A stretch of 19,488 nt of DNA from CAZJYI01 sp964550025. Lineage in GTDB: Bacteria; Verrucomicrobiota; Kiritimatiellia; UBA8416; CAYOBW01. Below are positions 1-7,100 of the stretch, piece by piece. Below the pieces are notes generated by a model. The model was not told the DNA's origin and did no database searches. It saw only the letters and a list, made by a program, of their open reading frames with translations. Each line of letters begins with the position of its first letter. Position 1 is the stretch's first letter. The stretch is taken from assembly GCA_964550025.1 (NCBI GenBank), contig CAZJYI010000190.1:1-19488 (forward strand), read 5' to 3'. The position numbers and the translations under genes were made by a program.

Positions 1-1344
1 TTTACGACTTCGGGAGGATCGGGTGACTGCGACTTGTATGTGAAGCGCGGCTCCCGCCCGACGACCAGCAGCTTCACCGCCCGCTCGACGGGAGGCAACA
101 ACAGCGAATCGATCACGATCAGCAACCCGTCCTCGGGCAACTGGTATATCATGCTGCGAGGCTACAGGGCGTATTCGGGACTGACGCTCAAGGCGCAGTA
201 CGATGGGCAGCCGCCGGCGCGTCGACTCACGATGTTGACCGTCTCCGGCCCGTCGAGTGTCAACGAGAACAGCACGGCCAACTACACGGCCACGGCGCGC
301 TTCTCCGACGGCACCAGCCGCAACGTGACCAGCACGGCTTCGTGGAGCGAGAACTCGCCCTATGCGAGCATCTACGGCGGTCGGCTCTCGGCCCGCTCGG
401 TCAGCGGCAACCGCAGCCTGGTGGTGACCGCCAGCTACAGCTACGCCGGCGTACGGCGCAGCAGTTCGAGGCCGGTCACGATCGTTGATTCGCCCTCGGA
501 GCGGGTTCTGCGGAACAACGTGCCGGTCAACGGGCTCTCCGGGGCCACGGGCAGCCTGCAGTACTTCAAGATCACCGTGCCCTCGGGGCAGATGCAACTG
601 GTGGTCACGACGTCTGGTGGCTCGGGCGACTGCGACCTGTACGTGAAGCCCGGGTCTCGCCCGACCACAAGTAGCTACAATGGTCGTTCCTCTGGATGGA
701 CCAACAACGAGAAGATCACGATCAAGAGTCCGGCTGCCGGAACCTGGTACATCATGCTCCGGGGCTATCGTGCCTACTCGGGACTGAAGCTGACCGCCAG
801 CTATGCCAACTCGATGGACACCGGGTTTGACGTAGCGCTGGACGGCTTCTCCTTCAGAAACGATGGCGACGTGATCAGGAGAACATGGGCGAATGCCATA
901 CTCGACTGGACGCTCGACAACCCCTCAGGCATCTGCCTGGGAATGAGTTCCTTCGCGAGGTTCTGGTATGCCACGGTCGCGCGCCCGCTGCATCCGCACG
1001 GACTCCGTCTGAGCACGGTCTGCCAAGCTGGCGTCTGCCCGTATATCGCCGGGCTTGAGCAGTGGAGGAGCTCCGTGCAGAACCTGGCCCCGGCACTCCT
1101 GACGTTCACGGACTGGGTGTCCAACGGCACGACCTACCGCTCTCTGAAGCAGAGGGTGGCCGCCACGGGTAACCCTGTTGTACTGGGGCTCTACCGTGGG
1201 ACATCAGGCCGACACGCCGTCCTCGCCAGGAAGATCGTGGAGAACGGCGACACCGTTCAGGTGTACGTCTATGATCCGAATCATCCTGGTTCTGCAGACC
1301 GCCGGATCGAGTTCAACAAGTCATCGCACTCTAACTCTATCTAA
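1..1344 (+). CDS. Secreted PPC / Ig-like / PPC / papain-like cysteine peptidase (5' partial)
   Basis: The reading frame is open from base 1, so the start lies outside the window. In order: the end of a PPC domain (about 1-222, with DCDLYVK, PTTSS and GNWYIMLRGY), a Big-2-type Ig-like domain (about 225-485), a second PPC domain (about 490-810), then a peptidase-like domain (about 820-1344). The two PPC copies are offset by about 603 nt and nearly repeat each other (DLYVK, SRPTTSS, YIMLRGYRAYSGL). The last domain has a Cys in GICLGMSSF (codon 934-936), a His in GRHAVL (1213-1215) and a DPNHPG turn (Asp at 1273-1275), the Cys-His-Asp order of papain/C39-like peptidases. Product and extracellular location are inferred from this domain style. 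The protein stops soon after the Asp strand, 35 nt before a long C/G tract, so the C-terminus may be truncated or misassembled. Function beyond probable peptidase is unknown. Confidence 0.75.
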   Translation, partial: FTTSGGSGDCDLYVKRGSRPTTSSFTARSTGGNNSESITISNPSSGNWYIMLRGYRAYSGLTLKAQYDGQPPARRLTMLTVSGPSSVNENSTANYTATARFSDGTSRNVTSTASWSENSPYASIYGGRLSARSVSGNRSLVVTASYSYAGVRRSSSRPVTIVDSPSERVLRNNVPVNGLSGATGSLQYFKITVPSGQMQLVVTTSGGSGDCDLYVKPGSRPTTSSYNGRSSGWTNNEKITIKSPAAGTWYIMLRGYRAYSGLKLTASYANSMDTGFDVALDGFSFRNDGDVIRRTWANAILDWTLDNPSGICLGMSSFARFWYATVARPLHPHGLRLSTVCQAGVCPYIAGLEQWRSSVQNLAPALLTFTDWVSNGTTYRSLKQRVAATGNPVVLGLYRGTSGRHAVLARKIVENGDTVQVYVYDPNHPGSADRRIEFNKSSHSNSI

Positions 1345-1379
1345 TACTCGGTATACCCGCGTTGTATCGTGCTTCTGTA

Positions 1380-1416
1380 CCCCCCCCCCCCCGGGGGGGG
1401 GGGGCGGCGCCCCCCC
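1380..1416. repeat. C13/G12 palindromic homopolymer tract plus C7
   Basis: Thirteen C (1380-1392) are followed directly by twelve G (1393-1404), then CGGCG and seven C (1410-1416). It would form a perfect GC stem with no proper loop. It lies between the first gene's stop and the HEAT gene's ribosome binding site and has no U-run, so it is not a normal intrinsic terminator. A sequencing or assembly artefact is at least as likely as a real hypervariable tract. Confidence 0.7.
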
Positions 1417-1452
1417 ACGACCGGGCACCTGGAAAGAAAGGAGAGTGGGAGA

Positions 1453-2580
1453 ATGAAGAGGACAATCAAGATTCAGCACGCGATTGGGGTTGGCGGCATC
1501 GGCTTGGTATTGCTGGGGGCGATACTGCTTGGCGTTGATCGCATGTCCGAACCCGCCGCAAAGTGTGAGCCTGATGCGAGTCCAGCCGTGTCTTTGAATG
1601 TTGAACAGGCCGAGATCCCGATCCCGAACAAAAAGTCGGCGGCACCGGTCTCTTCCGACCGCCCCGCGCCCATACCGGTTGAGGAGTCCGTCCCCGAAAC
1701 AGCGCTCAAAGCCGTTGAGCCGCCCGAAGAGAGCCTTGACTCCCTGATTGGGGACCTTCGTCAACTCGCGGCAACGGAGGGTATGTCCGAGAGCACGGAG
1801 CAGCTCGTCAGCCTGATTGCCGCGCGGGGCAACGCCGCGCTGGAGGCTCTTCACGCCATCATTCAATCGGATGCACCCGTGGCCGAACGCGAGCTCGCCG
1901 CCAGAGCATTGGCCGCAAACGGGAGCCCGGAGGCCGTCCGCGTCCTCCTGGAGCAACTCCTTGCTGAAGCGTCGCCGGACGTGCGGGATCGGTTGGCGCG
2001 TACGTTGCAGTTGCTGGAAGACTCGGCCGCGGCCCCGACGCTGATTGCTGTGCTTGGCGAAACAGTCGATCATCCCCGGTTGCAGATGCACATCAGCGAC
2101 GCACTGGGGCGGATAGCGGACGAGGCGGCCGCCCAGCTCATTGTCGACACGGTCCATTCCGACGATGTCGACGCGGACCACCGGCGCCATCTGCTACAGA
2201 CGATGGCCGGAATGAGCAACACGTCTGCCATCCCTGTTCTGGCCATGATCGCCTGGGAAGATCCCGACCCGGATTGCCGTGACTTTGCTGCCATAGCGCT
2301 GGGGAGTATGGGCGAGCAAGACGCCGTCGATTCCCTGGCTATGGCTATCGAGGGTTCAGGCCAAACCAATCTCACATGTCTCCTCGTCCAGTCTCTCGGC
2401 GCGGTCGACAACAAGGAGAGCATCGGGCGCATGATCCAGCTATTCCAGGCCAGCAGCAACCCGGCGGTGAAGTACGCGGCCGCCACGGCCTTGAGCAGAA
2501 TCGACCCCGCCGGGCACGAGTTCGGACTGACCTCGCTCCATGACAAAGGCGAAGAAGACGTGCCGCACCGTGATCTGTGA
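1453..2580 (+). CDS. Membrane-anchored HEAT-repeat protein
   Basis: 375 residues. The ATG at 1453 was chosen because AGGAG (1439-1443) lies nine bases upstream and a hydrophobic anchor follows (about residues 10-28, GVGGIGLVLLGAILLGV). An in-frame upstream extension would start inside the C/G tract and read Pro/Gly/Arg runs, so it is rejected. After the anchor comes a Pro/Ala/Glu-rich linker to about residue 95. From there on are HEAT or PBS-lyase-type helical repeats, for example ELAARALAANGSPEAVRVLL, DCRDFAAIALGSMGEQDAV and AVKYAAATALSRI. Such repeats bind other proteins and carry no catalytic residues. The N-terminal segment could be an uncleaved anchor or a signal peptide; I favour an anchor with the repeats outside the cytoplasm. 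Its link to the downstream cassettes is unproven: 234 nt separate it from the next gene. Confidence 0.8.
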   Translation: MKRTIKIQHAIGVGGIGLVLLGAILLGVDRMSEPAAKCEPDASPAVSLNVEQAEIPIPNKKSAAPVSSDRPAPIPVEESVPETALKAVEPPEESLDSLIGDLRQLAATEGMSESTEQLVSLIAARGNAALEALHAIIQSDAPVAERELAARALAANGSPEAVRVLLEQLLAEASPDVRDRLARTLQLLEDSAAAPTLIAVLGETVDHPRLQMHISDALGRIADEAAAQLIVDTVHSDDVDADHRRHLLQTMAGMSNTSAIPVLAMIAWEDPDPDCRDFAAIALGSMGEQDAVDSLAMAIEGSGQTNLTCLLVQSLGAVDNKESIGRMIQLFQASSNPAVKYAAATALSRIDPAGHEFGLTSLHDKGEEDVPHRDL

Positions 2581-2704
2581 ACACAGGAGCCGTGCCAGCG
2601 CAACGGCAGGACGCCCCATCGCCATCTGGGCCGAGCGTCCGAGCGTCAATAGCCCTGGACATGCTGGCCGATTCATGACAGCGTAAGGCACAATGGAGGA
2701 AGGG

Positions 2705-2719
2705 TGCCCCGGAGGGGCA
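2705..2719 (+). other. Intergenic GC hairpin
   Basis: TGCCCC-GGA-GGGGCA forms a perfect 6-bp stem with a 3-nt loop in the 234-nt spacer between the HEAT gene and the first lipoprotein. No T-run follows, so it is at best a weak or factor-assisted terminator for the HEAT gene. Nothing else in 2581-2814 is recognisable apart from the next gene's ribosome binding site and an 8-nt tandem CGAGCGTC duplication. Confidence 0.35.
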
Positions 2720-2802
2720 ATCTCGGGGCCGCTTCATTTCTCATCACTGTGAGGGCGAAGACACCCGCCGGGATACGCGGATATGGGCGGATGGTCAAAC
2801 GA

Positions 2803-2809
2803 GAGGAGG
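2803..2809 (+). promoter_or_regulatory. Ribosome binding site fixing the GTG start of lipoprotein copy 1
   Basis: GAGGAGG sits five bases before GTG 2815. Copy 2 has the same seven bases with the same five-base spacing before GTG 9694, which supports the GTG start in both. Confidence 0.75.
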
Positions 2810-2814
2810 TCCAG

Positions 2815-4080
2815 GTGAAGTACGGAAGGCAACCGATCCGCTCGTTCCTAGCCGCCCACACGATGGTGGCCGTTGTGCTGCTGACCGGCTGCGGCACAAC
2901 GCGAATGGCCTACGAACCGAAACCGACGGATCCGATCTTCCCGCCAGGGATGTCCGAGGACATGGTTGCGTCGCAGATCAAGCATCTGCGCGGGTCGCGG
3001 CCAGGTTTGTGGGAGCGTCTTTTCGGACGCCGTTCGCCCAAGCAGGCTGCCCCGGAACTGGTGTACCGCGGCGGGGATGCGGCGGAGGACGACCAGCCGC
3101 CCCCGGCTCGTGGGCCCGCGATGGTCTCGGCGGCGAGCAGTAGTCAGCTCTCGGTTTCCGTCATCGCCAACCTGGCCGTTTCTCTGTGGATGCGCTGTGA
3201 TGCGTATCCCGGTGCGGCCCAGGGGTACGCGGGCATCATCGGGAAATATGATCCGAACAGACCGAACGTGTCGGAGTGGATGCTCGGTCTCGACCAGAGA
3301 GGCAAAGTTCTCCTGCGCACGACCGGAACCGGCACTCCGCTGCAGATCGTGTCGGTGAGCACGATCACACGCGGGCTGTGGTTCCACATCTGCGGGGAGT
3401 GGAATAAGGACGGTAGCGTTGTGCTCTACGTGAATGGCGAACGGCAAGCCGCCGGCAAACTGAGCGCCCCAAACAGCGGGAACCTGCCCATCCTGATTGG
3501 CGACGTCTATCCTTCCGACGGCTCCCGCGTACTCGCAGGCAGCATCGACGAGGTGAAGATATGGTCACGACCGTTTGGTCTGACGGACGTGCAGGAGCTC
3601 TATGCGCAGGTTCCTGACCACGACAAGGACGGCATCATGGACGGAGACGACGCGGATGACAACAATGACGGGATTCCCGACGAATGGGCGTTCAGGTATT
3701 TCGGCGACCGGCTGGCCGGGGACCCGCGGGCCGATCTCGACAGCGACGGTTACGACAATCGATCGGAGTACATCAGCGGGACGGATCCCAACGATAAGAC
3801 ATCGGTATTCGGTGTTGATGGCATCGGCATGCAGATTCTGGGCCGAAGAGGCAGCGCTGAGACGTTTGCCGTCTTGACCTGCAACGGCGTACGCGGGAGG
3901 ACCTACCAGGCGTGGGTTGCCCCGGGACCGTCCGTAGACCGCAACGCGTGGGCCAAAGCAGGGAATGCCGTTCACTGCGCGAAGGACGGTCGTATGCAGA
4001 TTTTCGTGCCCAAGAAGGAAGCGCCGGCCCCGTCCTTCTTCGTCGTCACGGTTTCTATGGCGGGTTCGCCCCAGGAGTGA
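2815..4080 (+). CDS. Lipoprotein with C-terminal part of a LamG domain and Asp-rich calcium repeats (copy 1)
   Basis: 421 residues from GTG 2815. The signal sequence ends in the lipobox LTGC with Cys26; the +2 residue is Gly, so outer-membrane sorting is plausible. A conserved linker (EPKPTDPIFPPG, RGSRP-LWERLFGRRSPKQAAPELVYRG) runs to about residue 99. Residues about 100-262 match LamG/concanavalin-like sequence from the strand before SVSLWM to the end (GIIGKY, LWFHICGEW, LYVNGE, GSIDEVKIWSR, LTDVQELYAQ). The usual N-terminal LamG strands (GYW..DE..G, GKAL) are absent. Residues 267-290 are Asp-rich thrombospondin-3-like repeats (DHDKDGIMDGDD), followed by DLDSDGYDNRSEYISGTDPND at about 308, both probable calcium sites. 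The last 95 residues look like a small beta domain. The paralogue at 9694 has exactly the same length. Inferred role: surface partner of the adjacent C25 protease. Confidence 0.85.
   Translation: MKYGRQPIRSFLAAHTMVAVVLLTGCGTTRMAYEPKPTDPIFPPGMSEDMVASQIKHLRGSRPGLWERLFGRRSPKQAAPELVYRGGDAAEDDQPPPARGPAMVSAASSSQLSVSVIANLAVSLWMRCDAYPGAAQGYAGIIGKYDPNRPNVSEWMLGLDQRGKVLLRTTGTGTPLQIVSVSTITRGLWFHICGEWNKDGSVVLYVNGERQAAGKLSAPNSGNLPILIGDVYPSDGSRVLAGSIDEVKIWSRPFGLTDVQELYAQVPDHDKDGIMDGDDADDNNDGIPDEWAFRYFGDRLAGDPRADLDSDGYDNRSEYISGTDPNDKTSVFGVDGIGMQILGRRGSAETFAVLTCNGVRGRTYQAWVAPGPSVDRNAWAKAGNAVHCAKDGRMQIFVPKKEAPAPSFFVVTVSMAGSPQE
3607..3834 (+). repeat. Perfectly conserved tract shared with lipoprotein copy 2
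   Basis: These 228 nt are identical to 10486-10713, read base by base. They encode the Asp-rich calcium repeats and the GTDPND segment. The flanking LamG-coding sequence of the two copies differs at roughly one base in ten, including silent positions, so the tract looks like a recent gene conversion. Confidence 0.85.
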
Positions 4081-4087
4081 CAGTTCA

Positions 4088-4115
4088 GCCGTGAAGCACG
4101 AGGTGCTTCGACGGC
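4088..4115 (+). promoter_or_regulatory. Intercistronic hairpin between lipoprotein and protease (copy 1)
   Basis: GCCGT + GAAGCAC, loop GAG, GTGCTTC, one bulged G, then ACGGC: a 12-bp stem. It begins 8 nt after the lipoprotein stop and ends 46 nt before the protease start. No U-run follows, so it is more like an mRNA-stabilising or processing hairpin than a terminator. Copy 2 keeps it with one compensatory pair change. Confidence 0.6.
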
Positions 4116-4161
4116 AGCATCCGCGTATTCAGAACGGGAAGTCGTGCTTTAGGAGTGAGAG

Positions 4162-7100
4162 ATGAGGAATCGAGCCGGAAGACCGTTGAATGTCGCTGCG
4201 AGTCTCTTCTGCATCGCCAACATGCTGATCCCGGCATCCGTGTTCGCCGGCAGTAGCGAGAAGAAGACGGAAGTGGCGCATGAGGAGGCCCCGCCCCCCG
4301 GGCGCACAGTCGGTGAAATGACGATCTTCGTCGCCGACAGGGAGGACGGAGGGCAGAACATCTACGAAGTCAGACCCGACGGCACTCGAAAACTGATGTG
4401 CGAGTTGCCGGCGGGCAACGATCGGGAGAACGACAGCGGGATTCAGATCGCGCAGGTTGACACGCCGGGAACAGAGGGAACGGGGCCGGCAAGAGCGGCC
4501 GCTTCGGCTCAGAAGCAGGAGATCGCGGGGAGCAAACCGTCGAAGGTGGCCCCGGTGCCGGAAGCACCGAGTCACGCCACGGCTGATGACACGGGTGAGA
4601 TCCAGGCCGAGGGCCGGCCGCTTCCCCCACAACCCGGCATTCTGGCGCAGGGAGCAACCGGTGACGTCCTGACCGTCTCGGCTCCCTTTGTCCGGGAAGA
4701 CGTGGCCGGGACCGAAGCAGCAACCAACACTCTCCCGAGCACAGTTCTGGCTCCTGAGCTGACCGACATACCACTGCCGTCTGATTACGCGGGAGCAGCC
4801 GCTTCCGTCAGTGCGCCTCTGCCCCTTGAACCGGAGACAGTGGCAGCCGGCGACCAGCAAGAGACTCCGGCCCTGCCCTGGCCTCTGGAGGCAGCAGAGG
4901 ATACGGTTCCCGCGACGTTCTCGGGAGAGGCCCGGGCCCGGACGGCACCGATCGCGGCGGATTCTGACACCGCGCCTTTGTCCGCTGATCCCGAGGCCGC
5001 GATCCCTGCCGTTTCGATGCCCCTTCCGCAACGGCCACCGGACGCAGACAATACGGCTGAGGTCCCGGCGCTCGCGCGCCCTCTCGACGAGGAGGAGCGA
5101 GTCAGAAGCTCGACGGAACCACTCGTGACCGGCACGCCGGATTTGGAGGCGTACTACATCTCGTACACTCCGTCCAGCCCAAGGAACGGCGATTCGATCA
5201 CAGTGACATGGAGGGTCAAGAACCAGGGTAGCATGGACGCCACCCCTCGGTTCTACACGAAGCTCTACGTCGACGGGGCCGTCAAACAGNNNNNNNNNNN
5301 NNNNNNNNNNNNNNNNNNNNNNNNNNNNNNNNNNNNNNNNNNNNNNNNNNNNNNNNNNNNNNNNNNNNNNNNNNNNNNNNNNNNNNNNNACCGATACGAC
5401 GGGCGCAATCACCGAGTCGAATGAATCGAACAACCAGATCAGCAGGACCGTGACGGTGGGGGGAAGCGGCTCACCGGATCTCAACGCATACGAACTGACG
5501 TTCTCGCCCTCCAGTCCGACGGTGTCGTCTCCCGTCACGGTGGCGTGGAAGGTCAAGAACCAGGGCAGCACGGACGCCACCCCTCGGTTCTACACGAAGC
5601 TCTACGTCGACGGGGCCGTCAAACAGACATGGCACACCGAAGGGCTGAAGGTCAACTACTACACCACGGCGTCCAAGGACATCGGTACGCTCAGCGCGGG
5701 GACGCACACCCTCAAGATCATGACCGATACGACGGGCGCAATCACCGAGTCGAATGAATCGAACAACCAGATCAGCAAGACCGTGACGGTGGGCGGCACG
5801 GGCAAGTCCGACCTGAACGCCTATGAGCTCACATACACGCCCACGTCCCCAACGGTCCACAATGACGTCACCGTGACCTGGAAGGTGAGGAACCAGGGCA
5901 GTGGCGACGCAAACGGGCGATTCTATACGAAGCTCTATGTGGACGGGGCGCTGCGCCAGACCTGGCACACGGACGGGCTCAAGGCCAACTACTACACCCA
6001 CGCCGCAAAGAACATCGGCAAACTCTCGACGGGGCAACACACGCTGAAGGTCGAAACCGACACCACGGGCGCGATACCTGAATCCAACGAGAGCAACAAC
6101 GTCAAGAGTGCGGGACTCGTCGTGGGGGGTAGCGGCAAACCTGACCTCCACGCCTACGAACTGACCTGCAACCCGGTTGCTCCCGGCCCCAGCACGCAGG
6201 TCACGGCTGCCTGGAAGGTTAAGAACCAGGGAACGGTGGATGTCACGCACCGTTTCTACACGAAGTTGTATCTTGACGGTGCGCTCAAGCAAACCTGGTA
6301 CACCGACAAGCTGCAAGCGGGCTACTACACGCACGGGTCCAAGAGTCTTGGCGCACTCGGCGCGGGTACCCATACGCTCAAGATCGTCACCGATGCGACC
6401 AAGGTCGTCCTCGAATCCAAGGAGAGCAACAACGAAAGACAGTTGGTTCCGGGGGCGCCTTCCCTCAAACCGGACCTGTATGCCTACCACCTTGCCTACA
6501 CGCCTTCTGCACCGCAAGCCAACGGCGCCATCACGGTAACATGGAGAGTCAAGAACCAGGGCACGCAGGACATCGCCAACCGGTTCTACACCCGTCTGTT
6601 TGTCGACAACAAGACGGTCGAAACATGGCACACGGAAGGCCTGAAGGCCAACTACTACGCGCATGCATCGAAGGACATTGGCACGCTGACCGCGGGCTCA
6701 CACAAGTTGGCAATCCAGACGGACATCACGAGTGCTGTTCCCGAGTCAAACGAGAACAACAATCAGAAGACCGTGACAGTGACGGTTGGCCAAGGCGGCC
6801 CGACCGTGCCGGATATCCGCGTGACGCCGGCTTTGGTCGAGCTCCGCGCGGACGCAGGAAGCCCGCAACCACAGCGCACGGCCCTCGCGGATCGCACTGT
6901 TGCACCGTCGCGGTTCGCAACCGAGGTGCAGGCCGACCTCCTTACCGTGACCTGTACGTTCCCGCTGGATTCCGTCACGTTGAGCCAGTCCGGCGAGCAT
7001 ACGCTTGTCAGTCTGGGAGACGGGGAGCTCCCCGAAGACCGGCCGGGTGACCCGTGGTTGCCGGTGCAGTACGTAAATGTCCTCATTCCCGCCGGCACAA

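Noticed and set aside
2704..2814. Upstream in-frame start for lipoprotein copy 1
   Set aside because: It would bury the lipobox signal behind about 37 hydrophilic residues; the GTG at 2815 has a strong ribosome binding site shared with copy 2.
5390..5450. Apparent frameshift splitting the first protease gene
   Set aside because: The frame change equals that caused by a 100-N placeholder over a gap whose true length is a multiple of three.
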